15,579 bases of DNA from UBA12026 sp035291405 (GTDB taxonomy: Bacteria; Patescibacteriota; Microgenomatia; UBA8517). The translations under genes were made by a program, and so were the position numbers. Shown one piece after another: positions 6,810 through 14,245 of the stretch; the first letter of the stretch is position 1, and every line of letters starts with the position of its first letter. The notes under the pieces were generated by a model. The model was not told where the DNA came from, did no database searches, and saw nothing but the letters and a program-made list of their open reading frames with translations. The stretch lies in NCBI GenBank assembly GCA_035291405.1, contig DATDSD010000026.1, positions 1 through 15,579 on the forward strand. Direction: 5' to 3'.

Positions 6810-7448
6810 CTATCTAAATAAAATTATTGGCCATTGCCAAAGCACATGAAGAAGAATAGGAGAAAGAATATTTTTAGTTCTGGCATATACAAAAGCGCTT
6901 CCTACTCCAAAAAGTGTGGTTAGGAATAAATATATTAGAGCTGCTCCCAAATCAAGTTTCCAAACAAAGAAAGTTATTGGAACATGTATCAAAGCCCAAA
7001 AAAGACTAGTTACGAGATTGGAGTAAAGCTCCGAACCCAAAACTTTCCAAATTCTGGTAAATATGTATCCCCTAAAGGTAAGTTCTTCTGATATTGCTGT
7101 TGCAAAGGAAAGTCCCAAAGAAGTCAGAAATGGTAGTTCTCCCAAATTTGCTCCCAAATTAAATTTTCCACCGTATTTTACAAAGTTAATAATCAAAGCT
7201 TCCATGACAAAAAAGGCACCAAGGCCTAAGGCATAATAAACAGCGGGAAACAGATTTTTAACTGTTATTCCCAACGAAGATACCTTTTCTTTCTCTTTCC
7301 ATAAAAGATAAAATACTGGAACCAACCAAACTATGGGTTTGATAAATAATTCCTCAATTATCTCAGGCAACTGGAATAAAAACCTATAGAACCCCCATAC
7401 AATTAGAAGATAAACCGAGAGGTAAACTGCGTATTTAAATGATTTCAT
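6810..7448 (-). CDS. CPBP-family (CAAX-like) intramembrane metalloprotease
   Basis: This is a 212-residue protein with about six to eight transmembrane segments. The family's catalytic motifs are present: E121-E122-L-T-F-R126-G (EExxxR) in one helix, W151-A-L-I-H155 (the FxxxH motif with an aromatic exchange) in the next, and H201 in HVLWQ near the C-terminus, where families often have HxxxN. Together these histidines and glutamates should hold a metal in the membrane. Bacterial members act in bacteriocin immunity, protein processing or membrane anchoring, and the substrate here is unknown. The gene lies 52 bp downstream of the HEPN gene on the same strand and may be co-transcribed with it. 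A TAATAT about 20 bases upstream could be a separate -10. The family is firm; the role is open. Confidence 0.88.
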   Translation of the reverse strand: MKSFKYAVYLSVYLLIVWGFYRFLFQLPEIIEELFIKPIVWLVPVFYLLWKEKEKVSSLGITVKNLFPAVYYALGLGAFFVMEALIINFVKYGGKFNLGANLGELPFLTSLGLSFATAISEELTFRGYIFTRIWKVLGSELYSNLVTSLFWALIHVPITFFVWKLDLGAALIYLFLTTLFGVGSAFVYARTKNILSPILLHVLWQWPIILFR

Positions 7449-7500
7449 ATTACTTAAGGTCTATTTTTATATTACCATTTAACCTACTAAATAACCAAGA

Positions 7501-8013
7501 CTAACCCTTAAGCCTACACCCCAAAAAGGCCATATCCATAGTGCTAACTATTAATTTGATCTTTGCTTCTGCTTCTGTAAACGAAATTGCCTTTTTCTCG
7601 TCGGGAAACCAATGAAAGATAGCATTTCTACCCTGTGTCCAAGTCTCCCAGAGTTTGTCGGCTAATTCTTTACCCCCACAAAACTTAACCAACTTATCGT
7701 AAACACTTTCTCTATCTCTTATATCTTTTTCTAAAAATGGATTTAGGGCCTTTCCAATCCTAAAGCGTTTTCCATGATAATCTTCATTTGTAATAAATCC
7801 AAGATCAAAAAACATCTTTTTTAAAAATCCTTCATATGCTTTAGCGGCTGGAAAAACAATAAAAGAATAATCATGAAAGACTCTACTTCCAGAAGGGAGA
7901 TCTCCCCCCCAACTCTTGACAACGTTTGTTAAAAATTCAGAGGCAACTAAAAGTTCTTGTAAATCTTCTTCGACATAACTCCACCAAACTTTGTTTTCTA
8001 GATTAAGATTCAT
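7501..8013 (-). CDS. Small HEPN-domain protein, RnlA-toxin-like, possible ribonuclease
   Basis: With the start I prefer (ATG at 8013-8011, MNLNLENKVWW) the protein has 170 residues. An ATG at 8064 in frame would add 17 residues overlapping the divergent gene and would place the good -10 element inside the coding sequence. The C-terminal half has G-R129-N130-A-I-F-H134, the R-N-x3-H form of the HEPN RNase motif (Rx4-6H). The middle part HDYSFIVFPAAKAYEGFLKKMFF resembles, from memory, the C-terminal region of the RnlA/LsoA toxin family. The TBP-like repeats of full-length RnlA are absent, so only the C-terminal domain is present. No RnlB-like antitoxin is adjacent. It could be a free-standing RNA-cleaving HEPN protein or a regulator that kept the fold. 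The PBP gene starts divergently 25 bp away. Confidence 0.65.
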   Translation of the reverse strand: MNLNLENKVWWSYVEEDLQELLVASEFLTNVVKSWGGDLPSGSRVFHDYSFIVFPAAKAYEGFLKKMFFDLGFITNEDYHGKRFRIGKALNPFLEKDIRDRESVYDKLVKFCGGKELADKLWETWTQGRNAIFHWFPDEKKAISFTEAEAKIKLIVSTMDMAFLGCRLKG

Positions 8014-8019
8014 GTTTAG

Positions 8020-8025
8020 ATTATA
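8020..8025 (-). promoter_or_regulatory. -10 element TATAAT for the HEPN gene, leaderless geometry
   Basis: The minus strand reads TATAAT-CTAAAC-ATG, a consensus -10 exactly six bases before the ATG at 8013. This decides the start: the in-frame ATG at 8064 lies upstream of the promoter. The element overlaps the divergent promoter of the PBP gene. Confidence 0.6.
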
Positions 8026-8033
8026 CTTAAGAT
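8022..8033 (+). promoter_or_regulatory. -10 element(s) for the first PBP gene
   Basis: TATACT (8022-8027) and TAAGAT (8028-8033) lie end to end. TAAGAT is five bases before the ATG at 8039, TATACT is eleven before it. Either would give a leaderless or near-leaderless transcript. TATACT physically overlaps the HEPN gene's TATAAT on the other strand at 8022-8025. No Shine-Dalgarno sequence fits in the space. Confidence 0.45.
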
Positions 8034-8038
8034 ATAGT

Positions 8039-10255
8039 ATGAAGAGATTTTTTCTGAAAATCAAAGACTATTTAATAATTGAAAGAAATAGAAAAAAAGT
8101 TATCTTTTTTACCGTCATTTTTTCTTTTTCCCTTTGGCTTTTTTGGGGAATTCCCCTCCCAACAGATCTTTCATCTCCCGATATACCTGTTTCAACGAGA
8201 ATTCTGGATAGAAATGGAAAATTAATATATGAAGTATACGCTGACACCAGAAGAAGTCCTATCAAACTAGAAGAACTGCCAGAGTATGTTAAACAATCTA
8301 CTATAGCAATTGAAGACAAAGATTTTTACAAACACTATGGTTTTTCATTCACTGGAATACTTCGCGCTGCTTATAAAATAGTAACTAGAGGTAAACTTGA
8401 AGGTGGCTCTACATTGACCCAACAACTTGTTAAAAATTCTCTTCTTACTCCAGAAAGAACTATCAGGAGAAAAGCAAGGGAGTTCTTTTTGACTATGGTT
8501 GTTGAGGGAATTTATTCCAAAAATCAAATTATTGAAATGTATCTAAACCAAATACCATATGGCTCGACAGCATATGGTATTGAATCTGCGTCTGAACTTT
8601 ATTTTGGTAAATCTGCTAAAGACTTAACACTTAGCGAAGCTTCTTTAATTGCAGGACTTCCTCAAAGTCCAACCAGATATTCCCCATTCGGAGCACATCC
8701 AGAACTTGCTAAAGAAAGGCAAAAGGAAGTTCTTTTTCAGATGGTTAAGAATGGTTACATTTCTCAAGAAGAAGCAGACAAAGCTTTTGATGAAGAATTA
8801 AAATATGCCCAAATTAAGGCTCCAAGTGCTCCACATTTTGCCCTTTGGGTTAAAGATCAATTGGTAGAAAAGTACGGTGAAAAAAAGGTTGAACAGGGAG
8901 GTCTTAGAGTAACAACCACGCTTGACTTGGATTTACAAGAATTTACCCAAAACGCCGTAGCCACAGAAGTAGCTAAACTAAAGAAACAAAAAGTAGGAAA
9001 CGGTGCAGCAATAGTCACACATCCTTCAACTGGAGAAATTTTGGCAATGGTTGGAAGTAAAGATTATTTTGCAACAGACGAAGATGGAAAGGTCAATGTA
9101 ATTCTCTCCAAAAGACAACCAGGATCTTCTATTAAACCAGTTAACTATGCATTGGCTATTAAAGACAAAAAAATAACTCCAGCCACTACTTTTTCTGATG
9201 CCCCCACTTGTTTTTCTGTTGCTGGACAGTCCTTATACTGTCCAAAAAATTATGATGGAACATATCATGGTTTAGTTCAAACCCGTTTTGCACTGGGGAA
9301 TTCCTTTAATATACCTGCCGTTAAAATTCTTGCCTTAAATGGACTTAAAAATTTTACTGATTTTGCAAAAAATATAGGGCTAACAACTCTAGATAATCCT
9401 GATAATTACGGATTGTCTTTAACCCTTGGGGGTGGTGAAGTGAGGCCTTATGATATGGCTAGCGCGTTTGGAGTTTTTGCAAACGACGGAGTAAAAGAAC
9501 CCCTAATTGCTATAACCAAAGTTGAGGATTGGAAAGGAAAAATATTAGAGGAAGTCAAAATAAAGGATAAAAAATTATCAGGCGAAAAGGTGATGGATGT
9601 TGGTACAACATTTTTAATTTCTCACATCTTACATGACAATAATGCAAGATCCCAGGCTTTTGGAACAGGTTCACTTTTAAGTGTTAAGGGGCACCCTGAG
9701 GTATCAGTTAAAACAGGAACTACAAACGACAGGCGCGATAATTGGACTATTGGATATACTAAACAGATCGTAGTTGTGGTTTGGGTAGGAAATAATGACA
9801 ACTCCCCAATGGGTGGGGCCGTATCAGGTGTCTCGGGGGCATCCCCTATTTGGAATGCTGTTATTAAATATGCATTAAATAAAAGCGAAAAAGGTGAATA
9901 TGATCCAGATGATGATGGACATTCATGGCCTTTACAACCAGAAGAAGTTGTTGGGGCAACAATTTGCGCTGACACGGGTGGAGCAATCCCATCAGGAGAT
10001 CCTAATAACCCCGGATGTGTTTCTCGTTTTGAATATTTCTTAGCTGGGACAGTCCCCACGACTTCAAATGTGGTTGGCCAAGATATAATAATTTTTAAAG
10101 ATACTAACCAAATTGCCATTAAAGACTACCTACCAGAACAAGTAGAAACACAGAATAGACCCACCTACACTGATCCTGTAGGAGGAATTTATTGTATGAA
10201 TTGTCCAATCTCTTCTCAATCTGCTGTTATTAGATACCCATTGCGAACAGAGTAA
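8039..10255 (+). CDS. Bifunctional class A penicillin-binding protein (glycosyltransferase GT51 and transpeptidase)
   Basis: This enzyme polymerises glycan strands from lipid II and cross-links their peptides outside the membrane. It has 738 residues from the ATG at 8039. An in-frame TTG at 7991 would run back through the divergent HEPN start and promoter, so I reject it. A signal-anchor helix spans about 20-38. The GT51 domain has EDKDFYKHYGF (catalytic E92), GGSTLTQQLVKN (122-133), RKAREF (144-149) and EMYLNQIPYG (166-175). The transpeptidase domain has SxxK (S363-S-I-K366), SxN (S422-F-N424) and KTG (K558-T-G560). The C-terminal tail (about 640-738) has four cysteines (643, 660, 719, 722) that might pair outside the cell. 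A paralogue follows 91 bp downstream, and both genes encode identical PRQ/KRQ-PGSSIK active-site surroundings. Confidence 0.95.
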   Translation: MKRFFLKIKDYLIIERNRKKVIFFTVIFSFSLWLFWGIPLPTDLSSPDIPVSTRILDRNGKLIYEVYADTRRSPIKLEELPEYVKQSTIAIEDKDFYKHYGFSFTGILRAAYKIVTRGKLEGGSTLTQQLVKNSLLTPERTIRRKAREFFLTMVVEGIYSKNQIIEMYLNQIPYGSTAYGIESASELYFGKSAKDLTLSEASLIAGLPQSPTRYSPFGAHPELAKERQKEVLFQMVKNGYISQEEADKAFDEELKYAQIKAPSAPHFALWVKDQLVEKYGEKKVEQGGLRVTTTLDLDLQEFTQNAVATEVAKLKKQKVGNGAAIVTHPSTGEILAMVGSKDYFATDEDGKVNVILSKRQPGSSIKPVNYALAIKDKKITPATTFSDAPTCFSVAGQSLYCPKNYDGTYHGLVQTRFALGNSFNIPAVKILALNGLKNFTDFAKNIGLTTLDNPDNYGLSLTLGGGEVRPYDMASAFGVFANDGVKEPLIAITKVEDWKGKILEEVKIKDKKLSGEKVMDVGTTFLISHILHDNNARSQAFGTGSLLSVKGHPEVSVKTGTTNDRRDNWTIGYTKQIVVVVWVGNNDNSPMGGAVSGVSGASPIWNAVIKYALNKSEKGEYDPDDDGHSWPLQPEEVVGATICADTGGAIPSGDPNNPGCVSRFEYFLAGTVPTTSNVVGQDIIIFKDTNQIAIKDYLPEQVETQNRPTYTDPVGGIYCMNCPISSQSAVIRYPLRTE

Positions 10256-10331
10256 AATACTCTGCATTGTTTTAAAAATTAATTATATCTATGAAAAATA
10301 GGAAAAAAATTATCTTTTTATCCTCTAGTTT

Positions 10332-10340
10332 TGATATAAT
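10332..10340 (+). promoter_or_regulatory. Extended -10 (TGA-TATAAT) for the second PBP gene, leaderless geometry
   Basis: TG (10332-10333), one base, then consensus TATAAT (10335-10340) form a perfect extended -10. Six bases (ACCCGC) separate it from the GTG at 10347. This supports GTG as the real start and predicts a transcript starting at or next to it. The rest of the 91-bp gap (10256-10331) is AT-rich, with no hairpin terminator visible. Confidence 0.65.
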
Positions 10341-10346
10341 ACCCGC

Positions 10347-12539
10347 GTGAATCTGAAAATACGTAAAGATATAACCATTTTCCTTAATTTACTCGCCGCC
10401 ATACTGACAGCTATAGGTAGGCCATTTTATTTTGTCTTTTCCCATATTTTAATAGTTATAGTTTTTATTCTCTATACTATCGAGCACATAGTTATCGCTT
10501 TCTTTCAATCCATCCAAAGAATTAAACTTCCTAAATTTAAATTCAAACTTAATATTCCTAAAATAAAAGTTAAATTTCCTAGATTAAGAGTTTATATCAA
10601 AAGAGGATATTTGATTTTTATTCTTTTTCTTTTTATCTTTTTTTCTATGTTTTATTTTTTTATATTAAAGGGTCTTCCCTCTCCCAAAGATTTAACAACC
10701 AGAGATCAAGAAATTTCCACTAAAATATATGATAGGAACGGAATACTTTTATATACAATCTACAAAGATAAAAACAGAACTCCAGTTAAGCTTTCTCAGG
10801 TTCCAAATCAGGTAAGGTTGGCTACTCTTGCCGCTGAAGATGCCGAATTTTACGATCATTCTGGTTTTTCTATTCGAGGGATGATAAGAGCATTAAAGAA
10901 AAATATATCAGAAGGTAAACTTCAAGGAGGATCTACTATAACTCAACAACTGGTTAAAAATGCCCTTCTTTCATCTGAAAAGACATATGTTAGAAAAATC
11001 CGTGAATTAATACTATCGATTGAAGTTGAGATGAACTTTTCAAAAGACGAAATACTTGAAATGTACTTAAATGAAGTAAATTATGGAGGAACTACCTATG
11101 GTATTGAAGAGGCATCACAACACTTTTTTGGTAAACATGTAGAAGATTTAACGCTTTCAGAAGGAGCCCTTTTAGCAGGGCTTCCCCAAAGTCCAACCAG
11201 GTACTCCCCTTTTGGTAATAACCCCGAATTAACTTTTTCTAGGCAAAGAGAAATTTTAAATCTAATGAAAATAAATAGGTTTATAACTAGTGAAGAAGAA
11301 CAAGCTGCTTCATTAGAAAGAATTATGTTTGCACCTAATAAGACTTCTATACTGGCCCCACACTTTGTAATGTATGTCAGAGAACAATTAATTGATATGT
11401 ATGGAGAGGAAGTCGTACAAAAAGGAGGATTAACTGTTCAAACAACCCTTGACCTTAATATTCAACTAATGGCAGAAAAAATAGCAAAGGAAGAAATAAG
11501 TAAACTTAAAAATTTAAATGTGGGGAATGCTGCAATTATCGTCCTAGACCCAAAAACCGGAGAGGTTCTGGCAATGGTTGGATCAGTTGATTATTTCGAT
11601 ACCAAAAACGGTGGAAATGTAAATGTAACCATAAGGCCAAGACAACCAGGATCTTCTATTAAGGTTATTAATTATGCACAGGCTTTAACAGATGGGTTAA
11701 CTTTAGCATCCATAATTGATGATTCTCCTATTTCTTTTAATGTAAGGGGGCAAAAACCATATTCCCCAAAAAATTATGATGGAAATTATAGAGGTAAGAT
11801 CACTGTAAGACTGGCACTGGCAGAATCAAGAAATATTCCTGCAGTTAAAATTTTGGCTTCATATGGAGTCGACAAGATGATTGAATTAGGTAAAAGAATG
11901 GGAATAACCACATGGGAAAACAGAAGTAGGTTTGGACTTTCATTAACACTTGGTGGAGGCGAGGTAAAACTATTAGAACTAGCACAAGTTTATTCAGTAA
12001 TTGCCAATTATGGAGTAAAAAATGAAATTAAATCTATAACAGAGGTTAAAAACTACAAAAACAAAATTTTGTATAGCGAAAATAAATTTAAAGAATCAGA
12101 CGGAAAAGTTCTTGACCCAAGAGTTGCATATCTTTTAATAGACGTCCTAAAGGATAATATTGCCAGATCAAAAGCATTTGGAACCAATTCAATGTTGGTT
12201 ATTCCTAATCACCCTGAAGTTGCAGTTAAGACTGGAACAAGTAATGATTTAAAAGACAATCTAACCATCGGGTTTAATAGAAATTATGTAGTAGCTGTTT
12301 GGGTTGGAAATAATGATAGTAAGCCAATGAGTAGAATTGCATCTGGTATAACAGGAGCAGCTCCAATTTGGAATAAAATAATGGGATCATTACTTTTAAG
12401 TAAACAGGCTGAGGAATGGATTCTACCAGAAGGTCTTGTTTATAAAGAGTGCTACAGCAGAAAAGAGTGGTTTTTGGAAGAAAAACAATTAAACTGTCCT
12501 AGAATCCTTGAACCCAGCGCTCAAATCTCGATAGAGTAG
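10347..12539 (+). CDS. Bifunctional class A penicillin-binding protein, second tandem paralogue
   Basis: The protein has 730 residues and starts with GTG. Its N-terminus is unusual: a hydrophobic region at about 10-54, a cationic stretch (about 58-86) built on a repeated 'PK-x-K-x-K' pattern, and then a second membrane helix at about 87-108. The GT51 domain shows EDAEFYDHSGF (E164), GGSTITQQLVKN (194-205), RKIREL (216-221) and EMYLNEVNYGG (238-248). The transpeptidase shows S436-S-I-K439, S494-R-N496 and K628-T-G630. All catalytic motifs are intact, so it should be active. The C-terminal tail is shorter than the neighbour's, with two cysteines (702 and 717). The last 51 bp overlap the end of the convergent membrane-protein gene. 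It is probably a tandem duplication of the upstream gene, since diverged. Confidence 0.95.
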   Translation: MNLKIRKDITIFLNLLAAILTAIGRPFYFVFSHILIVIVFILYTIEHIVIAFFQSIQRIKLPKFKFKLNIPKIKVKFPRLRVYIKRGYLIFILFLFIFFSMFYFFILKGLPSPKDLTTRDQEISTKIYDRNGILLYTIYKDKNRTPVKLSQVPNQVRLATLAAEDAEFYDHSGFSIRGMIRALKKNISEGKLQGGSTITQQLVKNALLSSEKTYVRKIRELILSIEVEMNFSKDEILEMYLNEVNYGGTTYGIEEASQHFFGKHVEDLTLSEGALLAGLPQSPTRYSPFGNNPELTFSRQREILNLMKINRFITSEEEQAASLERIMFAPNKTSILAPHFVMYVREQLIDMYGEEVVQKGGLTVQTTLDLNIQLMAEKIAKEEISKLKNLNVGNAAIIVLDPKTGEVLAMVGSVDYFDTKNGGNVNVTIRPRQPGSSIKVINYAQALTDGLTLASIIDDSPISFNVRGQKPYSPKNYDGNYRGKITVRLALAESRNIPAVKILASYGVDKMIELGKRMGITTWENRSRFGLSLTLGGGEVKLLELAQVYSVIANYGVKNEIKSITEVKNYKNKILYSENKFKESDGKVLDPRVAYLLIDVLKDNIARSKAFGTNSMLVIPNHPEVAVKTGTSNDLKDNLTIGFNRNYVVAVWVGNNDSKPMSRIASGITGAAPIWNKIMGSLLLSKQAEEWILPEGLVYKECYSRKEWFLEEKQLNCPRILEPSAQISIE

Positions 12540-13184
12540 ATAAACTGGAAGCATAAAAAGAGGTGTTATAAAAATAGCTAATATATCGCCTACATAAGGT
12601 ATAAGGGCCAAAACAGCTGTAATTATTAGCATCGTTAATGAAAAAATCGCATTTCTTCCCAAAACCTTCCAAAACCTGCCCTTTACCATAACCTTACTCT
12701 GTTTCAATGCTTCTCCAATTTTTAGATTCTTATCTAAAACCAAATAAACAGAAAATTGATACCAAGTCATAAACAAGATTGCAGGAATGATAAATAATAC
12801 CAACCCAAAAAGAACTATTAGCCACACAACAAACATAATCAAAAATAATTTGGCAAGATATTTGAAACTTAGTTTGAACACTTCTTTTTCATCTGAATTC
12901 ATATTTAAAATAGCCAAAAAAATTGTTGATGACTTATAAAAAAAGAAAATAAAAGAAAGAATAGCAATAACTACATACAAAATTGTTAATGGAATATTAC
13001 TAAAATTTAAACTTGCGCGGCCAATATCTGGATTTATTACAAATTGAGAGATATAAGTTTGTAAATATGAAATTGCTGTAGCAATTATTGTCAAAACCGC
13101 CATTATTCTGGCAAAGAAAATAAAATTTTCTTTTTTGGTATAAATTCTAAAAGCTTCTTTAATATATTCTATTGGACCATTCAT
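12489..13184 (-). CDS. Polytopic membrane protein of unknown function
   Basis: The protein has 231 residues with about six transmembrane segments in pairs (roughly 22-42, 66-86, 110-140, 178-200, 200-222) and a cytoplasmic-looking stretch, NLKIGEALKQSKVMVKGRFWKVLG (about 153-176). The pattern 'YLVLDKNLKIGEALKQSKVMVKGRFWKVLG' is like those in DUF975/YciC-like and GDPD membrane-domain families, where 'AlkrSw.l.kg.fw..l' recurs; this is a resemblance from memory. The start lies 17 bp after the stop of the serine hydrolase gene, with no Shine-Dalgarno sequence, so the two probably form an operon. The 3' end overlaps the second PBP gene by 51 bp in the opposite direction. A role in envelope homeostasis is inferred from the neighbours only. 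Confidence 0.7.
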   Translation of the reverse strand: MNGPIEYIKEAFRIYTKKENFIFFARIMAVLTIIATAISYLQTYISQFVINPDIGRASLNFSNIPLTILYVVIAILSFIFFFYKSSTIFLAILNMNSDEKEVFKLSFKYLAKLFLIMFVVWLIVLFGLVLFIIPAILFMTWYQFSVYLVLDKNLKIGEALKQSKVMVKGRFWKVLGRNAIFSLTMLIITAVLALIPYVGDILAIFITPLFMLPVYLLYRDLSAGFKDSRTV

Positions 13185-13201
13185 ATAATTTTTAAAAATT
13201 C

Positions 13202-14206
13202 TTACTTACTTATATGGTTATCATATAATAATTTTGAAAGTTTTGGAAAGAGCTCGTCCGCCTCTTTCTCTATAACACCATCTGTCATAATAACCATAAC
13301 AAACGGTCTATCACTCTCTACTATTCCTGCATCATTAACCACATGTACTTCCCTACCATATTTATGTACTAATTCAATTTCGGAGGGAATTCCGGGCCTT
13401 AACCAGTCCTCAAAAATTGTATCTGTCATAAAATCTTTTAATATATCAGAATCTTTTTCGTTAAGAATTTCGTTTTTGTAAAGCTTTTTAAAAAACATAC
13501 CAATCTCTTCAGGAGTAGTTTTGTTTTCAGATAATTGTGTATTCGGCATTCCTAAATCGTTTATCTCTTTATTTATTCTTTCTTTACCTAAAACTTTAAC
13601 CAACTCATTAAAAGAAGTGTTGTCAGAACGTTTACCCATAGCTTCAATTAAGGGTAAATATTTATTTGCATCTAACTTACCATCATTAATTTCCTTGTAA
13701 GTGGCTGTCATTACAGGAAGTTTAATTAAAGATGCGGCTTGCATTACTTCCTGATAATTGGTTCCATAATAATAATCTCCATTTAAATCATAAATATAAA
13801 AGGCATAAATTCCAGAATAATCGTATGTTGCCTCCTTAAACAATTTCTTTGTATTTTCTATTTTTTCTTGAGAAACGCTACTTCCCTTATTTCCTACAAT
13901 TATTACTTGTTCTTTAAATGGATTAAGGTTTTTAATACTGGAAATATTTAAATAAGGAAGCTTGGGAAGTTTAAAATTCCTAGCAGAAAGGGCTAAAATT
14001 CCTGAAATTAAAACTGTGGCCAAAAGTGTAATTAAAACAATAAGTCTTTCTTTTTTGTCCCAAGGTTTAAGAGGTTCTTTTCTGGAACGTTTGTTTTCAG
14101 GTTTTAAATCACGTATTTTACGAGGCTGTTTTTCAAATTCCTCATCATCTGAATAATCATCTTTGGCGTCAAAGTCATCATCCTTTTTTTTATTGAAAAA
14201 TACCAT
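13202..14206 (-). CDS. Membrane-anchored serine hydrolase of the class A beta-lactamase/PBP fold
   Basis: The protein has 334 residues: a charged cytoplasmic tail (1-53, rich in D, E, K and R), one transmembrane helix (54-76) and an extracytoplasmic domain. The serine-hydrolase motifs are S159-L-I-K162 (SxxK, in AASLIKLPVM), S194-D-N196 (SDN, in KRSDNTSFNELV) and K282-Y-G284 (KxG). The TTPEEIG segment (230-236) matches the TTP stretch after the omega loop of class A beta-lactamases. The space from SDN to TTP is about 36 residues rather than about 50, so the omega loop with the deacylating glutamate seems missing. That favours a PBP-like or carboxypeptidase-like enzyme over a lactamase that hydrolyses antibiotics. 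It lies in an operon with the next membrane protein and beside two PBPs, so a peptidoglycan role is likely. Confidence 0.82.
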   Translation of the reverse strand: MVFFNKKKDDDFDAKDDYSDDEEFEKQPRKIRDLKPENKRSRKEPLKPWDKKERLIVLITLLATVLISGILALSARNFKLPKLPYLNISSIKNLNPFKEQVIIVGNKGSSVSQEKIENTKKLFKEATYDYSGIYAFYIYDLNGDYYYGTNYQEVMQAASLIKLPVMTATYKEINDGKLDANKYLPLIEAMGKRSDNTSFNELVKVLGKERINKEINDLGMPNTQLSENKTTPEEIGMFFKKLYKNEILNEKDSDILKDFMTDTIFEDWLRPGIPSEIELVHKYGREVHVVNDAGIVESDRPFVMVIMTDGVIEKEADELFPKLSKLLYDNHISK

Positions 14207-14212
14207 AATTTA

Positions 14213-14218
14213 ATTTTA
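14213..14218 (-). promoter_or_regulatory. -10 element for the serine hydrolase gene, leaderless geometry
   Basis: The minus strand reads TAAAAT-TAAATT-ATG, a five-of-six match to TATAAT exactly six bases before the ATG at 14206. It lies inside the 39-bp spacer shared with the divergent gene at 14246. No Shine-Dalgarno sequence is present. Confidence 0.5.
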
Positions 14219-14230
14219 CTACATATTTAA

Positions 14231-14239
14231 TGATAAGAT
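14231..14239 (+). promoter_or_regulatory. Extended -10 (TGA-TAAGAT) for the 14246 gene, leaderless geometry
   Basis: TG at 14231-14232, one base, then TAAGAT (14234-14239) and six bases (TTAATC) lead directly to the ATG at 14246. The TG supports an extended -10 used without a good -35. The opposing -10 for 14206 lies 16 bp away on the other strand. Confidence 0.5.
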
Positions 14240-14245
14240 TTAATC

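Noticed and set aside
7991..8038. TTG start giving 16 extra residues on the first PBP
   Set aside because: It would cover the HEPN start codon and both promoter elements; the ATG at 8039 gives a normal PBP signal anchor.
9622..10119. A 165-codon open frame antisense to the first PBP gene
   Set aside because: It lies fully inside the transpeptidase and tail coding region, which has all expected motifs; its translation is proline/threonine/serine-rich with no domain, typical of an antisense shadow.
13187..13200. 14-bp perfect palindrome AATTTTTAAAAATT between two genes
   Set aside because: It is made only of A/T runs in an AT-rich gap, so chance explains it; it has no G/C stem for a terminator and no known operator form.
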